64,000 nt of DNA from Mimachlamys varia (taxonomy: Eukaryota > Mollusca > Bivalvia > Pectinida > Pectinidae), in assembly GCA_947623455.1 (NCBI GenBank), contig OX392536.1:34601465-34665464 (forward strand), in the 5' to 3' direction. Positions within the stretch are counted from its first letter, which is position 1, and each line of letters starts with the position of its first letter. Both the position numbers and the translations under genes were made by a program. A model generated the notes under the pieces. It was not told the DNA's origin and searched no databases. It saw only the letters and a list, made by a program, of their open reading frames with translations. Shown piece by piece: positions 50,201 through 60,480 of this stretch.

Positions 50201-53200
50201 ACTTCAAACATTTCACCATATACCACCACAGGAGCCCCTGTATAAACACCAGCAATGCAACACTTCAAACATTTCACCATATACCACCCCAGGAACCCCT
50301 GTATAAACACCAGCAATGCAACAGTTCAAACATTTCACCATATACCACCACAGGAACCCCTGTATAAACACCAACAATGCAACACTTCAAACATTTCACC
50401 ATATACCACCACAGGAACCCCTGTATAAACACCAGCAATGCAACACTTCAAACATTTCACCATATACCACCCCAGGAGCCCCTGTATAAACACCAGCAAT
50501 GCAACACTTCAAACATTTCACCATATACCATCCCAGGAACCCCTGTATGAACACCAGCAATGCAACACTTCAAACATTTCACCATATACCACCCCAGGAA
50601 CCCCTGTATAAACACCAGCAATGCAACACTTCAAACATTTCACCATATACCACCCCAGGAACCCCTGTATAAACACCAGCAATGCAACACTTCAAACATT
50701 TCACCATATACCACCCCAGGAACCCCTGTATAAACACCAGCAATGCAACAGTTCAAACATTTCACCATATACCACCCCAGGAACCCCTGTATAAACACCA
50801 GCAATGCAATACTTCAAACATTTCACCATATACCACCACAGGAACCCCTGTATAAACACCAGCAATGCAACACTTCAAACATTTCACCATATACCACCAC
50901 AGGAACCCCTGTATAAACACCAACAATGCAACACTTCAAACATTTCACCATATACCACCCCAGGAACCCCTGTATAAACACCAGCAATGCAACACTTCAA
51001 ACATTTCACCATCAACCACCACAGGAACCCCTGTATAAACACCAGCAATGCAACACTTCAAACATTTCACCATATACCACCCCAGGAACCCCTGTATGAA
51101 CACCAGCAATGCAACAGTTCAAACATTTCACCATATACCACCCCAGGAACCCCTGTATAAACACCAGCAATGCAACACTTCAAACATTTCACCATATACC
51201 ACCACAGGAACCCCTGTATGAACACCAGCAATGCAACACTTCAAACATTTCACCATATACCACCCCAGGAACCCCTGTATAAACACCAGCAATGCAACAG
51301 TTCAAAACATTATTTAATGTTTGCCAGCTGCAGGTCACATTTTTCTTTTGTGAACAGTACGTATACCAACATATTAGTGTTATCTGTACACCAGTTCATC
51401 ACAGTACAATAAAGAAATACAATCTTCTTTTCCGATATTTCTGTTCTAAGGTTGATCTCTGTTTAGAAATTAATTACACATACAATATTTTTCCTTAACG
51501 AAACAACATTATTATACCATGTACATTTGTTAGGCTCCAATTATTACCCCCTCCTGGTGACCTCCAATATAATAAATTGATAATACATGTATGATACATC
51601 ATGAAATACAGTGTCACAACTACTACAACAAGTCATTCAATATCACAACAACTTATTACCTGCTAATTGGGACCATCTAACCAATACTTATCATATTTTT
51701 TAATTCTATTTCATTAAAAGATAAAGCATTAGAATCCAGTCTATTGCAAATTTGAAATCAAGTTTTCTAGGAGTGTGTTGAGCTGGCTTAACCACAGGTA
51801 CCGGTCTTTTTTCACTGTTACTATGTTATTATGTGTAAATATTGAAGTTTTGATATCAATGAATGACTCAAAAATGCTTCACATTTGGGCTATCTTTGTT
51901 TGTCTCATTAATATTTTGCCATCGACAGTTATGTGGATTAAATGATGGGTATGGGAGCTGAAGGAATGACCAATCCAAAGGTAAAACCTTGATCTTATAC
52001 AACTGATTATTTACAGTCTGAGTTTGGCCTTTGCCTAATACTCCGACATTGTCCTTTCAATTATCTAAAAGCAAATGACTTACAACAAGTACTTGAAAGC
52101 TAGCTAATTAGGACTGCTATAGTTTTTTACCCTGTCTAGATCCGACCTTGACCCCACAAAACAAACCCAGGCATCTACCTGGAACCTACAATGTATATGA
52201 GTTTTATATATTTGACCCTGTCTAGATCCGACCTTGACCCCACAAAACAAACCCAGGCATCTACCTGGAACCTACAATGTATATGAGTTTTATATATTTG
52301 ACCCTGTCTAGACTCGACCTTGACCCCACAAAACAAACCCAGGCACCTACCTGGAACCTACAATGTATATGAGTTTTATATATTTGACCCTGTCTAGATT
52401 CGATTGACTCCCCAAATCAAACCCAGGCACCTACCTGGAAGCCTATGAGAGCTGTATAGATGGCCAGTCTTGGTTTTAAGGCCTTTGACACCCAACCCTT
52501 CTTGAGAAAGTAGGCAGCTGGCAGGAGGAAGGTTAGCCCTACCAGGCGACCCCACATACGGTGGGCATACTCCATGTAGAAAATAAACTTAAAGTCGGAC
52601 AGAGTCATGTCGTTGTGCTTGTTCACACTGAAAGGAATCAATTAATTTTATTTTCCCTCATTGTTGATGTATGTCAAGGAATTGACAAATGAATATAATA
52701 TTGCTGAAGTATTTCAGACTTTTAAAAGAATTTAAGAAGGTTACCACATTTCAAAAAAAAATGAGCATTTAAAGTGCTTCTTTTACACAAACATTGTTAC
52801 AGTGACATTTAAACATTAAATATCACGTATGTACACATTTTATTTCACAACTGGGTGATTGCCTTTTACACAAATATCCACAAAAATATCTGAGTGCTTA
52901 TATTTGACCAAACAACTGAATAAAATCTGAGTGTTGTTTGATCAAACAACTGAATATCTACTTACTATTTGTACTCAGGAAATTGTTTGTATCGTTCAAA
53001 CTCTGCCACCCATTCTTCCTGACTCCTAGGAGGCTTCATATCTTTGAAGAGTTTCCAGTCTACCATGGACAGACCTGACTCTGTCAGTCTGTGAATTAAA
53101 ATAAAAAAAAAAACATGGGAAATAAATAAAGTATCCTGTTTCATTTGACATACAAAGTCAAAAGTAATGTTATACCACAGTTTCAGTTCCAGACAAGGAA

Positions 53201-55292
53201 TTATTTTAAAACAGCTGCCATCAAAGACACAAAACAGTCAGTATGCATCAATACATGTAGATGCACTGTTTGGAGGTCTCAGGATAGTCAACATGGCACA
53301 GGATAGTTATGGATGGCATTAAGTATTCAAACACTACTTACTTATTTTTTATACTAGAAAACTTGAGGTTGAAGGCAATCTAAACCTCTTAATGGCATGA
53401 ACAGCCCACAAATATGCTACATTGTAAGCAATGACTATATTTATGTTTAGACCTACGGTATATTAAACAATATTTACATTTCTAGTGAACTTGGACTCAA
53501 TATACCTAGTGTTTGAAGGTTATTTTTCTATTAACTTTCCAGTTGGCGTATAAATATATCAGTACATTAGTGCATAAATTATTCCCTTTTTCCAAAATGT
53601 TTACAATCTGGGTTTTGATTCAGTTTTCAGATCAAATAACCAAGTTTGTGTTGTACAATTTTATTGTTGTTTTCAATACAAAAACAGCTATGAATTTCAT
53701 CGGAATGACGTCACACAGTGAATGATGACATCACATGTCTTGGCATCTTCCGCTGCATAGACTTGTACGAGCCCAATATTTTAGAAATAACCACAGAATA
53801 CCAAAATCAACCTGAATGTAAATATAAGGATTGTCTAGAGACAAGTTTGATATACTGCTTCGCAGTTCATTAAATTTGTCTCAAGACCAATGAGGTTTAT
53901 ACCCCATAAACCTCAACAGAACAGGATTCAATCCTTAAATATGCAACCACAATGCCACAAATATGGGTAAGAGTGCATATCATACCCTCTATGTTTAGAG
54001 TTTTCATATTTCAAGGCAAATTTACTCACTGAAGATATATATGAACCTACATTATGTACAACATTTAATTCTTGTTTTTAGACATATCTGACAAATATAG
54101 GCGAAATACATGGAGTTTCCAGTTAACAAGTCCTTACTGATCTTAAAATTATACTTTTCTTGAGCCAATGAAACACTAACCTTGTAACTCCACCGAGCAC
54201 GACAGCCCCGAACACCATCCCAGAGCATCCTACCAACCACCAGCCAATAGCTTTCTGGGTGTATGCCGGGAGGGCGGGTGCTGATGTTTGAGTAGCCGAT
54301 TTTCTTATTATCGGCAAAAACCGTCGGGATTGGCCAGTTATCTGTTAATGTAATACAGTATATGTACTTATAGAAATATCAACATAATAAAGAAACTATA
54401 AGGGCTTAGTCTTAAATATTCCATAATTATAATCATGTATGGGAGATGGGAGGCACCTGTATTAATATGTCATGGGTGGTGGGGCCCGCACACTTTTCCT
54501 TATATTAAATCTCTTTTAATATTTGATGGGTGGTGATGGTCTCTAAAAACGAGCCTCTCACATGAGTAAATGGACAGTACCAAAATTAAACTTTCTCAAC
54601 AAAACATTAATCAAATACATTCAACACATAAAAAAGATCAACAAATATTTAGAAAGAGAGCTATATATAGACCGTTGAAAAAAGAAGCAAACCATGAATA
54701 ATGGTATTGTACCTCTGTTATGCAACAAGACAAATATTTCTCTACATTTCTTGCAAAAATTGTATAAACTGTAAATCTGGAATGGTGACCCTCCCCCACT
54801 TAAAAAAAGCTTGGTCTGCCCCTGTGACATATTTAACAAAAAGCTTGGTCTGCCCCTGTGAAGTTAAACAAAAAGCTGGGTCTGCCCCTGTGACGTTAAA
54901 CAAAAAGCTGGGTCTGCCCATGTGACATTTAATAAAAAGCTGGGTCTCCCCCTGTGGCATTAACAAAAAGCAGGGTCTAAACCTGTGGCATTTAATAAAA
55001 AACTAGATCTTCCACTGTGACATTTAACAAAAAGCTGGGTCTGCCACTGTAACATATTTAACAAAAAGCTGAGTCTGCCACTGTGACATATTTAACAAAA
55101 AGCTGGGTCTGTCCCTGTGACATATTTAACAAAAAGCTTGGTCTAGTTTACCACCAGTACGTAACAACAATTAGTACTGTTTGACATACTTACATTTTTG
55201 ACTGTTGATCGTAATGGGCCTGCCATTCTTATCATGGAATGAAAATTCCTTTGGTTGGCAGAGTTGAGACATGAAAATAACTGTGGCAGCAT
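47077..55292 (-). CDS. COX15: COX15, mitochondrial heme A synthase, 9 exons
   Basis: Inner-membrane enzyme that oxidises the C8 methyl of heme O to the formyl of heme A, needed for cytochrome c oxidase assembly. Coding exons in order: 55292-55194, 54341-54181, 53088-52966, 52627-52435, 49993-49826, 49156-49069, 48162-48008, 47641-47528, 47208-47077. They sum to 1,233 nt, that is 410 residues plus stop, the human length. All introns are GT-AG and every phase joins. Residues 1-33 and beyond form a basic presequence. Landmarks: [18 protein letters not shown] (82-99), [13 protein letters not shown] (146-158), [12 protein letters not shown] (217-228), GLDAGLVYN (283-291), VQFDHR (322-327), AATHQSGS (384-391). 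Conserved histidines are His150, His224, His265, His326 and His387, those of the two four-helix halves of the CtaA/COX15 fold. About eight hydrophobic segments are visible. Looks functional. Confidence 0.97.
47528..47641 (-). CDS. COX15: COX15 exon 8
   Basis: Residues 330-367, two hydrophobic stretches separated by [11 protein letters not shown], as in the human loop before the seventh segment. Both ends are phase 0. Donor GTATAA. Confidence 0.93.
48008..48162 (-). CDS. COX15: COX15 exon 7
   Basis: Residues 279-329. It holds [35 protein letters not shown] (His326) and ends at Leu329, phase 0. Donor GTAAGC. Confidence 0.97.
48411..48800 (+). mobile_element. SINE in COX15 intron 6, 5'-truncated
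   Basis: Same body as 56030-56425: CACAACTCCAAACACCCAGG, GGGTGGGTGTTAC, GATGCCATTGGAACCACGGT. The 3' end is CTGTAAAGCGCTTTAGAGTG and GGCGCTATATCAAATG with an ATT tail. The tRNA-like head is missing. Confidence 0.75.
49069..49156 (-). CDS. COX15: COX15 exon 6
   Basis: Residues 249-277 plus one base of Gly278, [20 protein letters not shown] onward, with His265. Donor GTGAGA, acceptor CATAG. Confidence 0.95.
49209..49381. mobile_element. Short inverted-repeat element (Tigger/pogo-like MITE) in COX15 intron 5
   Basis: The ends CAGTTGAACCCCGTTATC and (reversed) CAGTAGAACCCCGTTATC form an inverted repeat of about 18 bp. The left flank is TA; the right flank is AA. The CAGT-GAACCCC start is typical of pogo/Tigger-type elements. 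173 bp, no coding capacity. Confidence 0.65.
49826..49993 (-). CDS. COX15: COX15 exon 5
   Basis: Residues 193-248, [15 protein letters not shown] to LLPQNK, with His224. Its first 26 nt are part of the 61-bp tandem unit that fills the adjacent intron. Real donor GTATGC. Confidence 0.96.
49970..51305 (-). repeat. 61-bp array built on the COX15 intron 4 acceptor and exon 5 start
   Basis: 22 units start every 61 bp from 49970 to 51251 with no length change. Each unit contains, in COX15 orientation, about 35 bp of intron end (GTTTATACAG) and the first 26 nt of exon 5 (GGGTTCCTGGGGTGGTATAT then GGTGAA). Only the unit next to exon 5 continues into real exon. Units differ by scattered substitutions (CCCC/CACA, CAACACTT/CAACAGTT). 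Confidence 0.96.
51306..52129. other. COX15 intron 4, unique central part
   Basis: Separates the two arrays. No coding or RNA feature is seen. Confidence 0.6.
52130..52445 (-). repeat. 86-bp array containing the COX15 intron 4 donor
   Basis: Four units start at 52130, 52216, 52302 and 52388. In COX15 orientation each holds TTCCAG followed by GTAGRTGCCTGGGTTTG, the same as the exon 4 end and donor. The unit at 52388 supplies the true donor; the other three carry GTAGAT or GTAGGT copies further into the intron. Confidence 0.9.
52435..52627 (-). CDS. COX15: COX15 exon 4
   Basis: Residues 129-192, including [10 protein letters not shown] (His150) and the second membrane segment. It ends GGC TTC CAG in phase 0 before GTAGGT. 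The exon edge sits next to the 86-bp array. Confidence 0.96.
52966..53088 (-). CDS. COX15: COX15 exon 3
   Basis: Residues 88-127, [20 protein letters not shown] onward, the conserved intermembrane segment. Donor GTAAGT after two bases of Tyr128. Confidence 0.96.
54181..54341 (-). CDS. COX15: COX15 exon 2
   Basis: Residues 34-86 plus two bases of Arg87. It carries the end of the N-terminal extension and the first membrane segment (about 66-84), with GGVTR at the boundary. Donor GTTAGT. Confidence 0.95.
54800..55146. repeat. 32-34-bp minisatellite in COX15 intron 1
   Basis: About 11 units of AAAAAGCTGGGTCTGCCCCT followed by GTGACATATTTAAC, lengths 31-35 bp. Not in frame with any exon. Confidence 0.9.
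55194..55292 (-). CDS. COX15: COX15 exon 1 (presequence)
   Basis: 33 codons from ATG at 55292-55290, rich in Arg/Lys/Ser/Asn and lacking acidic residues, as expected of a mitochondrial targeting sequence. A T-rich tract and TTTCAG end six bases before the ATG, so a non-coding 5' exon probably lies further upstream. Donor GTAAGT, phase 0. Confidence 0.85.
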
Positions 55293-55344
55293 ATTGTTCT
55301 GAAACAAAATAAACCAGTTTAATTAGTCTCTTTATTTTATTTTT

Positions 55345-55530
55345 GGGCCGCAGTGATGTGTTCATTCCACCACTAACGTAGCCCTCCACCTCGAGCTCTG
55401 GGCTGCAAGTTTGAAACCCGCGTGGGGCAGTTGCCAGATACCACCTTGGTTTGTGTTTTTCTCCAGGTACTCCAGCTTTCCTCCACCTCCAAAACCTGGC
55501 ACATCCTTAAATGACCAGGTTTCAGGTTTT
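55345..55530 (+). mobile_element. SINE copy, related to 13095-13326
   Basis: The head begins GGGCCGCAGTGATGTGTTCA; box B-like GCAAGTTTGAAACCC; then CGTGGGGCAGTTGCCAGATA, TTTCCTCCACCTCCAAAACC and CCTTAAATGACCAGG. The expected GGCTGTTAATAGGA tail is replaced by the MITE end at 55527-55560. Confidence 0.65.
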
Positions 55531-55560
55531 GCCGAAAGTTACGTATGATTGGGCCTTTAA
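55527..55560. mobile_element. Solo end of the TTAA MITE family
   Basis: GCCGAAAGTTACGTATGATT, then GGGCCTTTAA, matches the inverted end at 13680-13710 in reverse, ending at TTAA 55557-55560. No partner end is found nearby. Confidence 0.6.
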
Positions 55561-56029
55561 AGGAAGAAAAGTGTAATGCTAACAGCTACAGTTAGAAAGG
55601 AGGGAGGGCATTCCACAGAGGTTTTGGTCACTGAAAGAAGCTTTTTTTTCTTATAGAGGTTTTAAAAGTGAGTGTTTCAAAGAAAAGTTATTGGGAATGT
55701 CTTGATTTGTGATGTAATGGGAAAAGAGATAAGATCTGTGGATCAAACAGCTACTAAAAGTATGTGTTCTTTTATTGTTTTGTATACACTTTAATACATG
55801 TAACTGATCATGAGACAAGAATGACAATGCGAGTCAGCTGCGAGCTAGGCTAAGCCAGTATGTCGCTCACCCTGAGAATATAATTCCTAGCCATGTCAAT
55901 ACATTGATTAGCAATAGACTGTCACAGCCCAGCATTGAACTAAATTTTCCACTTTGGTCAATATCTTTCTTAAAATGTGGATCCCCGACTACTCTGTCTT
56001 ATTCTCATTCTGGACTGACCATTAAAGGC

Positions 56030-56425
56030 AACATGGGCAGATTGGTCGAGTGTTTAACACTCGGGCCTTCCATGCAGGCAGCCGTGGTTCGATCCCCATA
56101 ATCGTCATACGCATTATGGAACATTCAGATTAAGTGTTTTTCTCCATGCAACAGCCCAGGTTGAGTACAAAATGGTCTGGGGTGGGTGTTGCAGTATCTG
56201 TGCTGTAGCATTCAAGTGAGGTGACACTATAAAAGATGCCGTTGGAAACACAGTCCCACTACAAACAGAACACAATTCATCTACAGCACACATACACATA
56301 CTTTGTATATGATAGAACAGTATGTGTTAATTGTATTGATTGTATTACAAATTGTATATCTATGTTCTGTAAAGCGTGACTTATTTTAGCTAGATAGGAT
56401 GCTATTTAAAATGTTGCATATTACT
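56030..56425 (+). mobile_element. tRNA-derived SINE, near full length
   Basis: The head is GGGCAGATTGGTCGAGTG (box A region), and CAGCCGTGGTTCGATCCCCA contains a good box B, GGTTCGATCCC. The body has GGGGTGGGTGTTGCAG and AGATGCCGTTGGAAACAC. The end is CTGTAAAGCGTGAC...TAGATAGGATGC followed by an ATT-rich tail. Same family as 6886-7345 (-) and 48411-48800 (+). Confidence 0.8.
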
Positions 56426-56429
56426 ATTA

Positions 56430-57165
56430 TTATTAACCTTTTTAAGCTTTGAATATATGTTTCTCAGAACATTTCTTTACAAAATTGATTTTCATATATA
56501 CATGTATACTTGTGTAATAGTATACAGGAATAGTGATACATATTAGAGCCATTACTAGGACTCACAACCAAGGCATGCTGTAGTTAATTATATAACTAAT
56601 CCACATCTTTTGCACTATTAATTCAGCCCTTTCTTCCAACATCAACCCAGGTTTTCCGACTACCTGTCAAGGGCAAGGGTTCTCCTAATCATAATCTTCT
56701 ACCTTAGGGACCCCATTGGAAATAAGCCATTAAGGCTTTATGGGCTATCCTAATTAAGTGAAAGGAAGGATGAAGTCAAAATCTGTGGTTTTACCATCTG
56801 TGATATTTTAAAAGCAGATTCAATTGTCCATCCAAAGATTGCCTCATTTTATGTATTTAATTGTTGCCTTTTACCTGAATAAATATTATTATTAATACCT
56901 TGATAAGGGAGGGTCATTGACACCAATTTAAAGTAGGATGAGGAAAAAGTTATTCAAACTAGTGTCATTGCTGATGCTAAAACCATGACCCTTGATTCTG
57001 CAGCCTGATGTTCTGAGCTAAACGGTAATAGCCAACAGCTAATGCTTGTACATGTATTACCAAGTAGATGCATTTTTGGATGACAACATATCACTTACAG
57101 CTGTAAATCATTTGCAATATAGTATATGTAAAAGATGTGCATTGATAGGCAAGCTGTTGAGAAAT
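56430..57165. other. Non-coding interval
   Basis: Nothing supported is seen. Confidence 0.4.
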
Positions 57166-57610
57166 TCCTTTCTAATAGCTCAGCATTTGGTGTAGAGCAT
57201 TGGCCAGAGGCCTAGGGCCAACTTATACAATGTAATTAAGGATTGCAGTCCTAGCCCAACAATGTTAGAGGTTTAACATGGCGAGATACTTTTTGACGAC
57301 AAAATCATACCCGTTAGAAAAACGACTGATTCGCAGTCTCTTATAATGTTATAGTACTTTGAGTCCCACTGACAGCATTAGCTATCTTTATTAATTTCCA
57401 TGTCCTGTTACAAACAGGTGCTGTTCAGACCCTCTCACCATCAAGGAAGGAGATCTAGAATACTTGCCTAAAGATGGAATAGTGTAAAAGATGTGTATTG
57501 ATTAAGTTGATTGCCTTACAAGCATGAGCTGTAGGGAATTTCCCTTTAGCACAGCAGTACTAGAGCATCAGAACGGAGAGCCAAGGGTCGCAGGTTTGAG
57601 ACCAGGGGAT
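57165..57610 (+). mobile_element. Two diverged tRNA-derived SINE heads
   Basis: The first, near 57165-57230, has AATAGCTCAGCATTTGGTGTA. The second, near 57530-57605, has TTTAGCACAGCAGTACTAGA and box B-like GGTTTGAGACC. Both are preceded by AGATGTGTATTGAT-like sequence, suggesting two copies of one family in the same orientation. Confidence 0.5.
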
Positions 57611-57779
57611 GGCATTATATCTTTATCACTTTTCCTCATTATATTGCAGCACATATTTAACAGGAGAGGGAAAAAGGCATGGCCAGACCATGGTTAAAAC
57701 GTGGTACCTTCCAAACTCTTAGACAGACATATGCATTATAACAATCGACTTCGAAGACACCAGGGGATGCTATTGAGCA

Positions 57780-58260
57780 CAATTTTACCATTGCGATAGT
57801 ATACAATTGCGATAGTTAGAATTATTACTATGATAGTATTGCAATATCAACAAACAATTTTGATAATATTGCGATAGTCATTGATACCCAAAATATTTTA
57901 AACAAGAATTACACGTAATTATATGTGTCACCTTTCCCGCTTTGTTGGAGGCGACACAATACACCAAATTTGAATGAAATCGGACATTATCTGAATTTTG
58001 ACCAATCAGAGGACAATAAATAGATGCCATTTCGCTGCATCATGAAACAAAAATTGCGATAGTGTTCCTAGAGTCATAATTATAACCTATATAACTGATT
58101 GAAATTGGACAATGTTGAAATTTTGACCAGTCAGTGGCAAAAAAATGGTGTTTTGGGTATATTGGCTGGGTGCCAAATGTACTTTTCTCTTGCCCATGGA
58201 ACACCATAATATCTGGTTTAGGGCCAGAGCGCATAACCATATGAAAACGTGGAATTTACT
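57780..58260. repeat. Diverged duplication with TTTTGACCARTCAG
   Basis: Blocks at about 57965-58045 and 58095-58180 share GAAAT.GGACA, TTTTGACCA.TCAG and AAA.GATG words at a spacing of about 127 bp. GCGATAGT runs precede them. Non-coding. Confidence 0.45.
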
Positions 58261-59870
58261 GATACCAAACACAAGTGACTTATTAACAAAGAGATGCGGT
58301 CCGGAAATCTTCTGAACAAGAATAGTTAATCCTCCATTAAAATTCCGAACTGATCAGTACTCATGTTTGCTGATTAGTCACCCCATGGCCTACTTATATA
58401 ATTACGAGATCAAAACATGGTGACTGCCTAGGTTGGAAATTTCAAATTGTTGAAAACCTCAGAGGACTGATCTACTGACAGATATAAGCAGAGCTTCAGC
58501 TGATTTTGTATTGACATGGGTCATTGGGCCCATCTAGCCAAGAAAGTGGGGTCATTTTCCAAAATCATGGGCCAGTATTGTTATGCCTGTATGCATGATA
58601 GATAAAGACAAATTCTTTAACCTTACTTGAGTTTCATATCTTTTTTTTTTATTTTCCTTTAATTCACTCTAAACCACATAAGATAGTCCTTTTTCAAACC
58701 TCCACAAATGCATGCACACAGTACAGACCTTGCAAAGTAAAAACTTCACCAGCTTTGACCCACTCAAACATACATTTTGTGTTCACATATATATATACAG
58801 TACATTTAAATTCTTAATACATGTAGGTCTCTGATGGAAGACCCGCCCGTTTATAATTAGCTGTGGCTATATAATTCTGAACACTACTGGATCTTTCAGT
58901 CAGCTGTATGAGTGGGACTGCAGATGAGTGCAAGGACAGCTAACTTAAGTGAAATTTGGAAATTTCTCTCTGTGAAATTAATGGAAAATACAGAATTTTA
59001 TTATATAAATTAATATTGGCCGACAGACTAGTGAAATAAACTATAACTAAATTCATGAGGTTTTCCAATAAATCAACTGGCTTAAAATCATAGTTAAGTA
59101 CTGGTTGACAGGTACTGCATTTCGAGGCCCCAAAACACGGCTGGTATCGGCAAAATGGCTACAACTTTCAATCAAAATAATTGTGACATGGACACTACAA
59201 CACAATTCTGATACTGTAATATTAGTAATATATTGCTTTTGATTTGTTAATGCACAGACTGTTCTCATTCAAAACTCAATATAGTTTACCATTTAATTAA
59301 CACCAAACAAGCTGACCCATATCGTTATTGTCGTAACTGGGTTGATTGATCAAGAGCTAAAACAAAATGATATAAATTAATAAAAGCAAACGGGCATTCC
59401 ACTAGATATCTTTCTTAAATAAGAGGTATTAACTTGTCTGTTCTTTTCTTTTGACAATAAATTTGACAAGTTATGACTTTTTCTTGCAACACATGCTTTG
59501 GGTTGTGTTATCTTACAGAATGGAAATAAGCTTGAGGACGCAAATTACTTTCGTTTAAGCATATATTTGCCTTGTACCGGCAGACCCATGTGGAAACAAT
59601 GTCGTGCTCTGTATTCATAATTTATGCAGGATTAATGCAGGCGCACCGTCAATCAGAAGCCCTGAATAAGGAGCTGTTAGTAATTATCAGAGCAGGTTTT
59701 GGTCAATAAATAAACAATTTATCTATATATAAATGTGAGGTATATGTTGTGTCATAGTCAAATTTTATTGTCAGCACTTCAAAACTTTCAGCCACCAAAC
59801 GGTGTCTGATAATAAATTCCACAGGAATGTGCTCTGGCCCCACACTAGACATCTATCTTTAAAAATGTCT
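58261..59870. other. Non-coding interval
   Basis: No supported feature is seen. Confidence 0.4.
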
Positions 59871-59874
59871 GTCT

Positions 59875-60005
59875 GTGTTGTGGCCAGACCGGGAATCGAA
59901 CCCAGTACTCCACATGGTAGCATAGGCGAGTGTTCAACTTTTGAGCAAAAAGTCCAAACGTTATAGGCTCGAGGGCGTAAAGCTGCCTAATTCTACCACA
60001 CTCCT
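59875..60005 (-). mobile_element. tRNA-derived SINE, second family
   Basis: On the minus strand: GCCCTCGAGCCTATAACGTT, ACTTTTTGCTCAAAAGTTGA (box A region) and GTACTGGGTTCGATTCCCGG (box B GGTTCGATTCC). The copy at 61490-61618 has the same order. Confidence 0.7.
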
Positions 60006-60179
60006 TCTAATCTAAATGTTGAGGTCCTTTTTTTCTCTCTTCAAGATCATACCCATTTCGACCTATGTTAGCTACACGTGTACATGTACCACACATCATT
60101 CGAAATGACAGTGATCCTTGTGTCGCAGTGTTCAAACTCTTCTATAGTTTGACCTGTATTAATATTATTTAATCTGATA

Positions 60180-60480
60180 GAAGTACTTGCGCTGTGTATC
60201 ATGTTTTGTCTTTACATGTCCCTGTGTCAATGTATATTGTACCCGTGTATAAAGTTGTTATTGTGACGTATGAGAGGTGAGCACAAGGACTGGTTGAGAG
60301 TGTCACTTTGACCCTGCATGACCCTATACTCGTGCACGTGGAAAACCTCGCCTGGGCCCGGCCCAGGTGAGTATGACCCACAACACATTTAGACCCCGCA
60401 CAGAATAGATCGTCATACATATACGGAATCAGCCTGTGCGCTTTACGGCCACAGTGCTATTTGAAGGTAAGCAAATTTAA
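60180..60480. promoter_or_regulatory. GC-richer island with CRE-like and E-box words, possible promoter or first exon
   Basis: About 60290-60460 is markedly richer in G+C than its surroundings. It contains TGACGTA (60264-60270), CACGTG, GGGCCCGGCCC, and donor-like CCAGGTGAGTATG and TTGAAGGTAAGC on the plus strand. It could be a promoter or first exon of a gene leaving the window, or of COX15 from the other strand. No coding sequence confirms either. Confidence 0.25.

Noticed and set aside
56034..56107. A tRNA gene on the plus strand
   Set aside because: The same head occurs with the same SINE body at 6886-7345, so it is a SINE head.
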